A stretch of DNA of 64,000 nt from JAAXIE01 sp965204245 (GTDB lineage: Bacteria > Chloroflexota > Dehalococcoidia > Lucifugimonadales > JAAXIE01), in contig CBDBED010000008.1 of NCBI GenBank assembly GCA_965204245.1, positions 62,001 through 126,000 on the forward strand, read 5' to 3'. The first letter of the stretch is position 1; every line of letters starts with the position of its first letter. This document shows, piece after piece, positions 1 through 8,383 of this stretch. A program made the position numbers and the translations under genes. The notes below the pieces were generated by a model. That model did no database searches and had not been told where the DNA came from. It was given only the letters and a program-made list of their open reading frames with translations.

Positions 1-55
1 ACAGAGTCTTGCCGTAAACCTCACGAGTTGACGCTGATGCCAGGGCCGTTGCCAT
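1..55 (-). CDS. Transketolase C-terminal subunit, 5' end only
   Basis: Only the first 18 codons lie in the window; the gene runs off the left edge. Reading from the ATG at 55 the product starts MATALASASTREVYGKTL, which resembles the usual beginning of the pyrimidine-binding half of split transketolases. A GAGGTGG ribosome site lies just upstream of the ATG. It follows the N-terminal subunit on the same strand with about 40 bp between, so the two halves form one operon and together make the TPP-dependent transketolase of the pentose phosphate pathway. The identification rests on the neighbour and the short N-terminus. Confidence 0.75.
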   Translation of the reverse strand, partial: MATALASASTREVYGKTL

Positions 56-95
56 TACCACCTCATTCCCTTCTCTTGGGGATGTAAAAGCCGTC

Positions 96-941
96 CTAGG
101 CTAGTTCCCTAATTGCCTGCTCGTATTCTTCCTTATTGGGAGCCCGACCATGGAAATCGGGGTTGTTCTCCATCATGCTGACGCCTTTGCCCTTAACGGT
201 GCGGGCTAGGACCATGGTGGGACGATTGCGGGTACGTCCGGCCCTTCGCAGGACATCGCGGAGCTGTCCCATGTCATGGCCGTCCACCTCCAGCACACGC
301 CATCCGAAAGCTCGCCACTTGGATGCTAGGGGCTCCAGTCGCATCACATCATCGGTAAACCGGTCGTTCTGGATGCGGTTACGGTCCACGATAGCGATCA
401 GGTTCCCAAGCCGGTAGTGAGAAGCCGACATAGCAGCCTCCCAGATCTGTCCTTCGTCGCACTCTCCGTCACCGAGTAATGCGTAGACGTTGTAGCGCTG
501 GTTAGACAGGCGGGCGGCTAAGGCTGCTCCTATGGCAAAGGAGAGTCCTTGACCTAGGGAGCCCGAATTCATCTCGACGCCAGGAGTGCCCGGGTGGGCG
601 TGGCCCTGAAGCATGGCACCGGTTTTGCGGAAGTTCCAAAGTTCCTCGCGAGGAAAATATCCACGACTGGCTAGGACAGCATAGAGGCCTGGGCAAGCAT
701 GGCCCTTGCTAAGGATGAAGCGGTCGCGATCAGGCCAACTGGGGTTGGCAGGGTCGTGGCGCAAGACATCGAAATAAAGGGCCACCAGTATGTCCATTTC
801 GGAGAGAGACCCTCCCGGATGGCCGCTGCCTGCTTGGTAGATGGCTTCGATAGCGTCCCGCCGCAGCTCTCGCGCAATGCCTTCCAACTCTTCGATGCTG
901 CGGTGGTTGTTGGCATTGGGGGCACTGCTTCTAGTTGCCAC
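96..941 (-). CDS. Transketolase N-terminal (TPP-binding) subunit
   Basis: This 281-residue protein is the pyrophosphate-binding half of a two-subunit transketolase, transferring two-carbon ketol units between sugar phosphates with thiamine diphosphate and Mg2+. Visible motifs are GSGHPGGSLS (38-47), LSKGHA (77-82) and the TPP-binding GDGECDEGQIWEAA (from 157) with the trailing Asn at 188. Length matches the split form of many Chloroflexota, Firmicutes and archaea, not the roughly 660-residue fused enzyme. The start is GTG at 941 behind a GGGAG-containing leader. A TATAAT box on the minus strand at 973-978 is a plausible -10. The partner subunit follows immediately. Confidence 0.93.
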   Translation of the reverse strand: MATRSSAPNANNHRSIEELEGIARELRRDAIEAIYQAGSGHPGGSLSEMDILVALYFDVLRHDPANPSWPDRDRFILSKGHACPGLYAVLASRGYFPREELWNFRKTGAMLQGHAHPGTPGVEMNSGSLGQGLSFAIGAALAARLSNQRYNVYALLGDGECDEGQIWEAAMSASHYRLGNLIAIVDRNRIQNDRFTDDVMRLEPLASKWRAFGWRVLEVDGHDMGQLRDVLRRAGRTRNRPTMVLARTVKGKGVSMMENNPDFHGRAPNKEEYEQAIRELA

Positions 942-972
942 CTACTCACTCTCCCCTATTCGATAACGACCG

Positions 973-978
973 ATTATA
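973..978 (-). promoter_or_regulatory. Probable -10 box for the transketolase operon
   Basis: TATAAT on the minus strand, 31 bp before the GTG start of the transketolase subunit. No convincing -35 was found, so this rests on the perfect -10 hexamer and its position in a divergent intergenic region. Confidence 0.4.
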
Positions 979-1025
979 GTCGGCCCTCGAAACGGGTGTC
1001 CATATACAACCTTGGTACGTGTACC

Positions 1026-1031
1026 TATAAT
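1026..1031 (+). promoter_or_regulatory. -10 box of a probable leaderless promoter
   Basis: A perfect TATAAT ends 8 bp before the GTG start at 1040, so transcription would begin at or within a nucleotide or two of the start codon. No Shine-Dalgarno lies between. No strong -35 was found 17 bp upstream. Confidence 0.5.
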
Positions 1032-1039
1032 CGCCTGTC

Positions 1040-1876
1040 GTGATTGTAGATTTCCATGCTCACATTCTGCCCCCCAGCTTCCGGCGTATGAGGGATGACT
1101 ACCTTCGCCGGGATTTAACCTTTCGCTCCCTGTTCACCAGTCAGAAGTCCAAATTGGCCACCGCCGAGGAACTCCTCGATGCTATGGACAAGGCGCAAGT
1201 CGATATCGCCGTCGTGATGGGCTATGGTTGGACCGATTCCGATGTCGCCCGTGAAGCTAATGACTACCTTTTGGAGAGCGCTGCCCGTTACCCACGTCTG
1301 GTACCGTTTTGTTCGGTCAATCCGGCGTGGGGGCAAGCAGCGATCGACGAGGTGGAGCGCTGTGCCGGTGCGGGAGCAAAGGGCATAGGCGAGTTGCACC
1401 CTGACACTCAGGGGTACGACATCACCGAGTTCGACACCATGTCAGGGGTGATGAGGGCTGCGGAGCAATTGGGGTTAGTGGTCCTAACCCACAGTTCAGA
1501 GCCGGTGGGACATGACTATCCGGGCAAGGGACAGACGACTCCTGACCGGCTCCTCGCATTCTGCTGCAACTTTCCGAGGAACACTGTTGTATGCGCCCAT
1601 TGGGGAGGCGGATTGCCGTTCTACTCCTTGATGCCGGAGGTAAGGGAATCGCTATCCAACGTCTACTTCGACACGGCGGCCACGCCCTTTCTATACCGTG
1701 CGGAGGTCTATTCCACAGTTGCCAGGTCGGCTGGTTGCCAGCGAATCCTGTTTGGGAGTGACTATCCTCTGATGGCGTATTCCCGGTCCTTGGGGCAAGT
1801 CCGCGAGGCTGAACTTTCTCCCGAAGCCTTGGAGCATGTGCTATGGCGGAACGCTGCCAACCTGCTGGATCTATGA
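1040..1876 (+). CDS. Metal-dependent amidohydrolase (amidohydrolase 2 / ACMSD-like TIM barrel)
   Basis: A 278-residue TIM-barrel hydrolase of the amidohydrolase-2 family, which hydrolyses or decarboxylates small organic acids with a divalent metal. The N-terminal metal-binding DFHAH (4-8), the mid-protein HSSEPVGH, the CAHWGGG segment and the C-terminal GSDYP with its metal-binding Asp are all present and in order. The start is GTG at 1040, supported by the TATAAT box immediately upstream. It is the first of four genes whose ends overlap; the next starts at the ATGA overlap at 1873. The substrate cannot be told from sequence, and its place ahead of two DNA glycosylases gives no clear clue. 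Confidence 0.85.
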   Translation: MIVDFHAHILPPSFRRMRDDYLRRDLTFRSLFTSQKSKLATAEELLDAMDKAQVDIAVVMGYGWTDSDVAREANDYLLESAARYPRLVPFCSVNPAWGQAAIDEVERCAGAGAKGIGELHPDTQGYDITEFDTMSGVMRAAEQLGLVVLTHSSEPVGHDYPGKGQTTPDRLLAFCCNFPRNTVVCAHWGGGLPFYSLMPEVRESLSNVYFDTAATPFLYRAEVYSTVARSAGCQRILFGSDYPLMAYSRSLGQVREAELSPEALEHVLWRNAANLLDL

Positions 1877-2415
1877 GAGTGGAGACTCTCCCGGACTATT
1901 TGGCTCCCGGACTTGACATAGTTTTTGTTGGTTTGAACCCGTCGACAATCTCAGTGAAGGCGGGCCACTACTTTGCGAACCCACGCAACCGCTTTTGGCA
2001 AGCCTTCAATAAGTCGGGGTTGGTTGATGAAGTGCTCGGACCTGAGCAAGACAGCATCTTACCGGAACATGGTATTGGCTTTACTGACGTGGTGAAGCGC
2101 CCCACCTCCCAAGGGTCGGGCCTTAAATCAGCCGACTACCGTGCGTGGGCACCAATGCTAAAGGAGAAACTGCAACGCTACTGTCCCCTCGTAGCCTGTT
2201 ATCACGGGATGATGGCCTATCGGAACTACCTGTGGTATGCCGAGGGCATCCGCCTTGGGAATGCAGAACTGGGCGTTCAGTCTCACTGTATCGGCAAAAC
2301 TCGTGTGTTCGTTACCCCCAACCCAAGCCCTGCCAATGCTCGATATTCCCTATACGACCTCACGGAGTGGTACCGTCATTTGGCGAGTTTCGTATCCGGA
2401 CTTAAGGCCTCATGA
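1873..2415 (+). CDS. mug: Mug/TDG-family mismatch-specific uracil-DNA glycosylase
   Basis: A 180-residue uracil-DNA-glycosylase-fold protein of the Mug/TDG type, which removes uracil or ethenocytosine from G-mismatches. GLNPS (20-24) is the catalytic-loop motif, followed by GHYFANPRNRFW (31-42), and the C-terminal TPNPSPANAR matches the Mug recognition loop. The catalytic Asn sits in GLNPS as in Mug. The ATG at 1873 is chosen because it forms an ATGA overlap with the amidohydrolase stop; an in-frame ATG at 1843 lies inside the upstream gene. The downstream gene again overlaps by ATGA. Confidence 0.88.
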   Translation: MRVETLPDYLAPGLDIVFVGLNPSTISVKAGHYFANPRNRFWQAFNKSGLVDEVLGPEQDSILPEHGIGFTDVVKRPTSQGSGLKSADYRAWAPMLKEKLQRYCPLVACYHGMMAYRNYLWYAEGIRLGNAELGVQSHCIGKTRVFVTPNPSPANARYSLYDLTEWYRHLASFVSGLKAS

Positions 2416-3014
2416 GCAAAACAGCAAGAGTTTTCGTCGCAGTACATCTTCCAGAGCCTCAACGGGCGGCTCTAGAACTAACAATCTCCAGCCTCAGAGA
2501 AAGTGGTCTGTCGAAGGTGCGATGGGTACGTCCTGAAGGTGTTCATCTCACGCTGAAATTCCTAGGGGATATTCCAGCATCGCAGATCGAAGCCGTTGGT
2601 GTGGCAATGCGGGATGCTGCTAAGGAATCTTCTCCCTTCCATCTGGCGCTCGGCACCCTGGGCGCCTTTCCAAACCTCGGAAGGGCGCGTGTCCTGTGGT
2701 GTGGGGTTCAGGGTGATAAGGGGTCCCTTTCCCAGTTACAGGAACGGACAGAAACGGGCTTGGAAGCTGTCGGATATCCCCGGGAAAACAGGCCTTTTTC
2801 GCCCCACATCACCTTAGGTCGTTTGCGGGAGGGCGGACGGCCGCCGGATGTGGACCTGCTACAGCAGGCGTTGGATGCGTGTGCTCCACGGCTACATGAT
2901 TGGTGGCTAGTGGAAGATGTGTGCTTGATGCAAACCGTTTTGATGCCTGGAGGCTCCCGCTACGAGGTGATAGCAACGGCCACATTGGATAAAGGATGCC
3001 AATCATGGGAGTGA
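2412..3014 (+). CDS. thpR: RNA 2',3'-cyclic phosphodiesterase (2H family, LigT/ThpR)
   Basis: A 200-residue member of the 2H phosphoesterase superfamily. Both signature H-x-T motifs are present, HLTL at 45-48 and HITL at 132-135, with the two-lobed spacing of ThpR/LigT. The family hydrolyses RNA 2',3'-cyclic phosphates to 2'-phosphates and shows RNA ligase activity in vitro. Start ATG 2412 overlaps the mug stop (ATGA), and the 3' end overlaps the next gene by 19 bp, so translation of the four genes is probably coupled. A functional link to the flanking DNA glycosylases is not evident. Confidence 0.9.
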   Translation: MSKTARVFVAVHLPEPQRAALELTISSLRESGLSKVRWVRPEGVHLTLKFLGDIPASQIEAVGVAMRDAAKESSPFHLALGTLGAFPNLGRARVLWCGVQGDKGSLSQLQERTETGLEAVGYPRENRPFSPHITLGRLREGGRPPDVDLLQQALDACAPRLHDWWLVEDVCLMQTVLMPGGSRYEVIATATLDKGCQSWE

Positions 3015-3958
3015 TATTGGAGTCGCGCACATCTGAACTGCACCCAAAGCCTCCCTTTGACTTTGACCTGACTGCAGGGTCCCACACATATTTCCGTGGA
3101 ACTTATGGGGCAGACATGCTCGAAGGGGGAGATTATAGGCGCCTCTTAAACATCGACGGTCGCTTGCTGCTAGGCCATGTACGCTCCACCGGCAGCATAT
3201 CTGAGCCCGCCCTCGCAGTTACGGCCCGTGGTTCGCCTGTAGGCGAGGAAGATTTGGCCACGGTGAGGGACCTCATGGCTTGGAACTTGGGGATCGATGC
3301 AGATATGGAGTCCTTCTACCAATCGGCAAAAGACGAGCCATTGCTGGAGCGCATCACCTCACAACTTTACGGCCTGCACCCTACTAGGGCCGTATCCGTA
3401 TTCGAGGCTTTAGTCCTAGCCATTTTGGGCCAGCAGATCGCGGCCGCTGTAGCACGAATCGTGCGTACCCTACTTATCGAGACTTATGGTCAGAGCCTCG
3501 AGGTGGAGGGCAAGGTCTATTACTCCTTCCCGACTCCGGCTTCTTTATTGGATGCAGGTATAGATGGGCTGCGCAAGATGAAGCTGAGCCAGCGTAAGGC
3601 AGAGTACGTTCTCGGCATTGCTCGAGAGATTGAAGACGGGACGCTGGACTTGGAAGCGCTCAAACGGGCAAGTGATGAGGAAGTGGTAGAACGAGTGACC
3701 CGGCTGAGAGGGGTGGGTCACTGGACCGCCCACTGGTTGCTAATCCGCGCCTTGGCCCGAACCGACGCCTTTCCCTCCGGGGATCTTGCGTTGAAGCGGG
3801 TGGTGTCCCAACTCTACTTTGATGGACGGACACTCACCGACAGTGAAGTGGAGGATTTTTCGACCCGTTGGTCTCCATACCGTAGTTATGCCATTGTCTA
3901 CATGTTCGCTGCTGGCCGTCAGGGTCTCATTGAACCCGCCAACAAGGGGCGTCGGTAG
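2996..3958 (+). CDS. AlkA-type DNA-3-methyladenine glycosylase (HhH-GPD)
   Basis: A 320-residue HhH-GPD base-excision glycosylase. Residues 1-120 match the AlkA N-terminal beta domain; the helical GPD core follows, with QQIAAAVAR (146-154), the helix-hairpin-helix LRGVGHWTA (237-245) and the catalytic Asp in PSGDLAL (D263). There is no iron-sulfur Cys cluster, separating it from Nth/MutY. It removes alkylated purines from DNA. Translation may begin at ATG 2996, inside thpR, or at ATG 3005. It is the last gene of the operon and ends 8 bp before the convergent ffh stop. Confidence 0.88.
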   Translation: MPIMGVILESRTSELHPKPPFDFDLTAGSHTYFRGTYGADMLEGGDYRRLLNIDGRLLLGHVRSTGSISEPALAVTARGSPVGEEDLATVRDLMAWNLGIDADMESFYQSAKDEPLLERITSQLYGLHPTRAVSVFEALVLAILGQQIAAAVARIVRTLLIETYGQSLEVEGKVYYSFPTPASLLDAGIDGLRKMKLSQRKAEYVLGIAREIEDGTLDLEALKRASDEEVVERVTRLRGVGHWTAHWLLIRALARTDAFPSGDLALKRVVSQLYFDGRTLTDSEVEDFSTRWSPYRSYAIVYMFAAGRQGLIEPANKGRR

Positions 3959-3965
3959 ATTCCCC

Positions 3966-5294
3966 TTAGCGAAGCATCCCCATCAAATTGCGGGGAGCTC
4001 GCCCCTGAGAGATTTGCTTCATCATCTTTTGGGCTTGGCGAAACTGGTTTAGGATCTGGTTCACGTCCTGCGGAGTGGTACCGCTTCCGCGGGCGATGCG
4101 CCGACGTCGTGAGCCGTTGAGGATGGATGGGTCGCGCCTTTCTTGGGGAGTCATGGATCGAATGATGGCCTCAGCCTTCACCAGTCCGCTGCTGTCCAGT
4201 GCATCAGAAGGCAGGCGCTTGCTAAGCTGTGAGAAGCCGGGAATCATCTCCATGATTGATGACAGGGACCCCATCTGCTTCACGCCCTGAAGCTGTTCAA
4301 GGAAGTCTTCCAAGTCGAAAGTCGCGCGGCGTATTTTGCGCTCCATCTCTTTGGCCTGCTTCTCGCCCACCGCTTCTTGGGCCTTTTCCACCAGTGTCAA
4401 CACGTCTCCCATACCTAGGATTCGTGAGGCAGTGCGATCGGGGAAGAAGGGTTCCAAAGCATCAGTGCGCTCTCCCGTGCCCATGAACTTGATGGGTATA
4501 CCAGTGACTTGGGATATAGAGAGAGCGGCGCCGCCCCTAGCGTCCCCGTCCATCTTGGTGAGGATGAGGCCAGTGACTCCCACGTACTCATTGAAACCTT
4601 GGGCTGTTGTTACTGCTACCTGACCCGTCATAGCATCCAAGACCAGGAGCGTCTCATAGGGAGAGATGGCGTCGTGCACTTCTCGTAACTCTTCCATCAT
4701 TTCGGTATCTATCTCAAGGCGTCCGCCAGTATCAACGATGACGAAGCTGAGTCCCAAATCCCGCGCGTGGGTTATTCCGTTGGTTGCCGCCTTTACTGCG
4801 GTGGAGCCGTCTTCACGATAGACTGGCACGTCCAGCTGACGTCCTAGCACAGCAAGCTGTTCAATGGCGGCAGGACGCCTCATGTCGGCAGCAACCAGCA
4901 GGGGATGGTGGCCTTGACGGCGTAGATGGAGGGCCAGTTTGGCCGCGGTTGTGGTCTTGCCCGATCCTTGCAGGCCAGCCATCATCACTACCGTAGGAGA
5001 CTGACTAGAGACTCCGAGCTTGTGGTCACCAGAGGTGAGGATGGCCGTCATCTCGTCGCTGACGATCTTGACTACCTGCTGGCCTGGGCTCAGACTTTCC
5101 AGCACATCGCTGCCCAATGCTCGTTCCTTCACTCGGGCTACGAAGTCACGGGCTACCCGAAAATCTACATCGGCTTCCAGAAGGGCGCGGCGCACCTCGC
5201 GCAACCCTTCATCCACATCCCGCTCAGTGAGGCGTCCCCGGCCTGTGAGGCGCTGGAAGACCCCGTTAAGTTTCTCCGTCAGTGTGTCGAACAT
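3966..5294 (-). CDS. ffh: Signal recognition particle protein Ffh
   Basis: The 442-residue GTPase of the signal recognition particle, which binds signal sequences on nascent chains and delivers them to FtsY at the membrane. The four-helix N domain (1-90) is followed by the G domain with P-loop GLQGSGKTT (107-115), a G3 box reading DTGGR (188-192) where most homologs have DTAGR, and TKMDGDARGG (246-255). The C-terminal M domain is Met-rich and carries the RNA-binding RRRRIARGSG segment. Full length and intact. The 4.5S RNA gene was not found nearby. Confidence 0.97.
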   Translation of the reverse strand: MFDTLTEKLNGVFQRLTGRGRLTERDVDEGLREVRRALLEADVDFRVARDFVARVKERALGSDVLESLSPGQQVVKIVSDEMTAILTSGDHKLGVSSQSPTVVMMAGLQGSGKTTTAAKLALHLRRQGHHPLLVAADMRRPAAIEQLAVLGRQLDVPVYREDGSTAVKAATNGITHARDLGLSFVIVDTGGRLEIDTEMMEELREVHDAISPYETLLVLDAMTGQVAVTTAQGFNEYVGVTGLILTKMDGDARGGAALSISQVTGIPIKFMGTGERTDALEPFFPDRTASRILGMGDVLTLVEKAQEAVGEKQAKEMERKIRRATFDLEDFLEQLQGVKQMGSLSSIMEMIPGFSQLSKRLPSDALDSSGLVKAEAIIRSMTPQERRDPSILNGSRRRRIARGSGTTPQDVNQILNQFRQAQKMMKQISQGRAPRNLMGMLR

Positions 5295-5376
5295 GCCTAC
5301 CCCCCTTGCCCCTCGATTCTAGGTGGGGCGGAGGCCCCCGTCAAAACCGAGTTCTGTCATGTCACAATTCTTCCCC

Positions 5377-5405
5377 TTGCAGAACGAGGGGTCCGTTAAC
5401 ATAAT
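5377..5405 (+). promoter_or_regulatory. sbcC promoter, leaderless
   Basis: TTGCAG (5377-5382), 17 bp spacer, CATAAT (5400-5405). The ATG at 5413 begins 8 nt after the -10, so the transcript should start at or just before the start codon. This also selects that ATG over longer in-frame starts. Confidence 0.65.
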
Positions 5406-5412
5406 CCACTAC

Positions 5413-7989
5413 ATGGTTCCTCTCAAACTTACTCTCAAGAACTTCCTTTGTTATCGGGGAGACGTGCCGCCGCTGGATTTTTCTGGAATTCATCTGGCAT
5501 GTCTATCGGGGCAGAATGGTCACGGCAAGTCGGCTCTACTGGATGCGATGACATGGGCACTGTGGGGTAAGGCCCGGGCTCGCGATGATTCACTTATCTA
5601 CTACGGGGCCGACGATATGTGGGTGGAACTGGACTTTGGAGCCAGAGACGACCGTTATCGCGTGGCCCGCCGGCGCACCAAGCCCGCGGGCCGCGGACGT
5701 AGCGGGAACTCGGACTTGCAACTCCAAGTTGCGAATGGCGAGGAGTACATTCCCATTACACGCAACAGCCTGAGGGAGACCGAGGCCGAAATCCAACGCA
5801 TCATAGGCATGGACTACGACACCTTTATAAACAGCGCCTTCCTGTTGCAGGGCCGAGCCGATGAGTTCACTAACAAGACCCCGAGCCAGCGCAAAGAAGT
5901 GTTGGGCAAGCTGATTGGCTTGGAAGATTACGAGGCGTTGCAGGAACGGGCCAGGGAGCGAGCCAGGGAGAGGGGGGGTGCGGTCTCGCGGGTTGAGAGT
6001 CGGCTACAGTACATCCAGCAGCAGTTGTCCAGTAAGCCTACCTTGGAGGAGAAGCGGAGAATCGTTGCCGAGGAGTTGGCAAGGCTGGAAGGGGAGTTGG
6101 GGGCAAAACGGGCTGAGTGGGACAGAATAAGAGTGCGCGTGGAAGCTCTGCAGTCGGATAAGCGCACTCTGGATGACTTGAGACAGCAGGCGGAGCGTCT
6201 CGAACAACAACTGGTCCAGCAGTGCAGGCAAATAGAGGCACACCAAGAGCGCATAAAGCGGTATCAAGCCGTCATCCAGTCGAAGGAAGCGATTCAGCTG
6301 AAGATGAAGGACCTGGATAGGCTGCGGGCAGAGTACGAGACGATGAACCGAATGCGTACGTCCTACGACGGCCTTCAAAGACGCGAGTCCGACCTGTCGC
6401 TGGTCATTGGCCAAGAGCATTCGCGCCTCGAAGAGCAGGCGAAGGGCTTAGAGAAGACTATCAGTCAGGACTTGGGACCTGCTGTAGCAGCCGTGCCGGA
6501 GCTTGAACGCAAAGTACAAGAGGCCCAGCAGTATCTGGACGGTCTCGTATCCAGACTACAGGCTCTAGAGTCCGAAAGCGATGCTTTGGTGACCTTGACG
6601 GGGGAAGCCGGTCGCTTGGAATCGCAAATGAAATCTGTGGAGGCCGAAGGGAAGCAGCTAAGCGACAAACAGAAAATGATGAAGTCCTCTGACGGCACCT
6701 CGACCTGCCCGCTTTGCGGTACACCCCTAAGCGAAGACCAGTGCAGTGAGATTAATGATTCATACCAAGCAGAAATCGATGATAAGCGAGCTCTCTACCG
6801 TGGCCTTCAAACTCGGTTGAAGGATGTGACCGACAAGAGGGCAGCTAAGGAGGAAGTTCTCGCCGAGCGGCCTGTCTTGGAGGAACAACGTGGTCAAGTC
6901 CAACGCACAATCGCTAGTTACGATACCAACCTAGGCAAGGCGGTTGAGGCCGGGAAACGATTGGCGGACGAGCGTGAGAAGGTCGCCTCCTTGCAGTTTC
7001 GGTTGAACAATTTGGATTATGCAACTCATGAGCAGGCGGAGCTTGCGGAGGTCCGGGGCGATTTGGCGCGGTTGGGCTATGACACCGAAGCGCATCAGAT
7101 GCTTTATCGTCAGGTGCAAGAGGCGCAGCCGATAGAGGAGCAGGCCCATAGTCTGAAGGAGGCCGAGAAATCTCTGCCTGAGGAGGCTGAGGCCTTGGGA
7201 AGGGCGGAGGAGATGGGAACGAAGTGGAGGGCGGAGTTGGCCGACTTGCGACGAAGGGCGCATTTCATTGAGGAGGCCGTGCGCGACCTACCGGGCTTGG
7301 AGGAGGAGCTAAAGCGTCATGAGGCGGCTGCGGAGGGGCTGCAGCGGAGCCATGACTCAGCACTTCAAGAACAAGGGGCGGTGGAAGGGGAGTTGAAGCG
7401 CCTTGAAGAGTTGGAAGCAGGCATGCCGGCAGAACAGAACTCCCTTCTGGCGGCACAAGAAGCTCAAGGGCTATATGAAGAGTTGCAGTCAGCCTTTGGC
7501 AGGCAGGGAGTCCAGGCGATGTTGATCGAAACCCTGCTTCCCAAGGTAGAGGATACGGCCAATGAGTTGTTGTCCCGCATGACCGACGGACGGATGCATG
7601 TGAAGCTGGAAACTCAGAGAGACCGGAGAGGAGGAAAAGGGGGAACGATAGAGACTCTAGACATTACCATCAGTGACGAATTGGGAGCCCGAGCTTATGA
7701 GCTTTTCAGCGGGGGCGAGGCTTTTCGCATCAACCTTGCTCTGCGCATTGCTTTATCCAAGGAACTGGCCCGCCGACGAGGGGCGCCCCTACCCACGCTT
7801 TTTATTGATGAGGGGTTCGGCACCCAAGACGCTTCCGGGCGAGATCGCATTCTGGATGTCATGGGTGCCATTCAAGAGGACTTCGAAAAGATATTTGTGA
7901 TTACCCACTTGGAAGATCTCAAAGATGCGTTTCCGGTCCACATCCAAGTGGAGAAGGACGAGCGGGGCGCCTCCGTTTGGGTCTCCTAG
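5413..7989 (+). CDS. sbcC: SbcC/Rad50-type DNA repair ATPase
   Basis: An 858-residue SMC-like ATPase. The N-terminal Walker A is GQNGHGKS (33-40) and Q-loop LLQGRADEFT follows; two long coiled-coil arms flank a zinc-hook CPLC (about 432-435), and the C-terminal half has the ABC signature FSGGEA (about 764) and Walker B TLFIDEGFG (about 795). With SbcD/Mre11 it processes DNA ends and hairpins. No sbcD is adjacent; the metallophosphoesterase at 17.4-18.8 kb is of another type. The start is fixed by a TTGCAG-17-CATAAT promoter; upstream in-frame codons would overlap it. Family length is normal. Confidence 0.93.
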   Translation: MVPLKLTLKNFLCYRGDVPPLDFSGIHLACLSGQNGHGKSALLDAMTWALWGKARARDDSLIYYGADDMWVELDFGARDDRYRVARRRTKPAGRGRSGNSDLQLQVANGEEYIPITRNSLRETEAEIQRIIGMDYDTFINSAFLLQGRADEFTNKTPSQRKEVLGKLIGLEDYEALQERARERARERGGAVSRVESRLQYIQQQLSSKPTLEEKRRIVAEELARLEGELGAKRAEWDRIRVRVEALQSDKRTLDDLRQQAERLEQQLVQQCRQIEAHQERIKRYQAVIQSKEAIQLKMKDLDRLRAEYETMNRMRTSYDGLQRRESDLSLVIGQEHSRLEEQAKGLEKTISQDLGPAVAAVPELERKVQEAQQYLDGLVSRLQALESESDALVTLTGEAGRLESQMKSVEAEGKQLSDKQKMMKSSDGTSTCPLCGTPLSEDQCSEINDSYQAEIDDKRALYRGLQTRLKDVTDKRAAKEEVLAERPVLEEQRGQVQRTIASYDTNLGKAVEAGKRLADEREKVASLQFRLNNLDYATHEQAELAEVRGDLARLGYDTEAHQMLYRQVQEAQPIEEQAHSLKEAEKSLPEEAEALGRAEEMGTKWRAELADLRRRAHFIEEAVRDLPGLEEELKRHEAAAEGLQRSHDSALQEQGAVEGELKRLEELEAGMPAEQNSLLAAQEAQGLYEELQSAFGRQGVQAMLIETLLPKVEDTANELLSRMTDGRMHVKLETQRDRRGGKGGTIETLDITISDELGARAYELFSGGEAFRINLALRIALSKELARRRGAPLPTLFIDEGFGTQDASGRDRILDVMGAIQEDFEKIFVITHLEDLKDAFPVHIQVEKDERGASVWVS

Positions 7990-8019
7990 CCCGGCCCATC
8001 GACCGTGCGGACGGGCTAG
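7986..8019. terminator. Hairpin between convergent genes
   Basis: CTAGCCCG (7986-7993) pairs perfectly with CGGGCTAG (8012-8019) around an 18-nt loop, spanning the stop codons of sbcC and the convergent small gene. It could serve as a bidirectional terminator, though neither side has a T tract. Confidence 0.35.
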
Positions 8020-8207
8020 AGGCCTGGTTCGGTGGGTCGCAGGGAATAGTAACGCACTCCTGGGAAGGGTGAGGTGTAGTACAACACTGGACGCTCTTCC
8101 GTTGCTTCCCTAGGGTTCTCCGCCTCCCGGACGACCTCTTCAATGTCCTTTACCACCGAGTTGGCGAGTGGCTTGATTTTTTCAGGGATGACTGCTGACG
8201 TAGTCAT
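8016..8207 (-). CDS. Small hypothetical protein (63 aa)
   Basis: I do not recognise this 63-residue protein. It has a helical first half rich in Lys and Glu (PEKIKPLANSVVKDIEEVV) and a Tyr/Pro-rich tail. It is probably real: the ATG at 8207 has a strong GGGAGG site 6 nt upstream, and a minus-strand promoter-like pair TTGACA (8272-8277), 17 bp, TAGACT (8249-8254) lies upstream. It is transcribed divergently from the MerR-like regulator at 8384 and may be its target. No Cys, signal peptide or membrane segment is seen. Confidence 0.6.
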   Translation of the reverse strand: MTTSAVIPEKIKPLANSVVKDIEEVVREAENPREATEERPVLYYTSPFPGVRYYSLRPTEPGL

Positions 8208-8248
8208 AATCAACCTCCCGTTTACACTTCATTGACATGTACACAAGT

Positions 8249-8277
8249 AGTCTATCAGTTGATATGAGACGTGTCAA
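8249..8277 (-). promoter_or_regulatory. Promoter for the small gene at 8016-8207
   Basis: Minus-strand TTGACA (8277-8272), 17 bp spacer, TAGACT (8254-8249). The -35 lies in one arm of an imperfect 9-bp inverted repeat, TTGACATGT (8232-8240) and ACGTGTCAA (8269-8277), 28 bp apart, a possible regulator site. Confidence 0.5.
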
Positions 8278-8337
8278 ATACGTGATTGAGTACGATGATA
8301 TAGTTGGTGACATGCATGCAGTATGTTGAATTAGCTA

Positions 8338-8366
8338 TTGACATAGGGTAGCTACCTGCCTATAAC
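8338..8366 (+). promoter_or_regulatory. merR-like gene promoter
   Basis: TTGACA (8338-8343), exact 17 bp spacer, TATAAC (8361-8366). A GGGAGA ribosome site and the ATG at 8384 follow. This is one of the closest matches to the sigma-70 consensus in the window. Confidence 0.75.
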
Positions 8367-8383
8367 AGCGTGGGAGACTGCTA

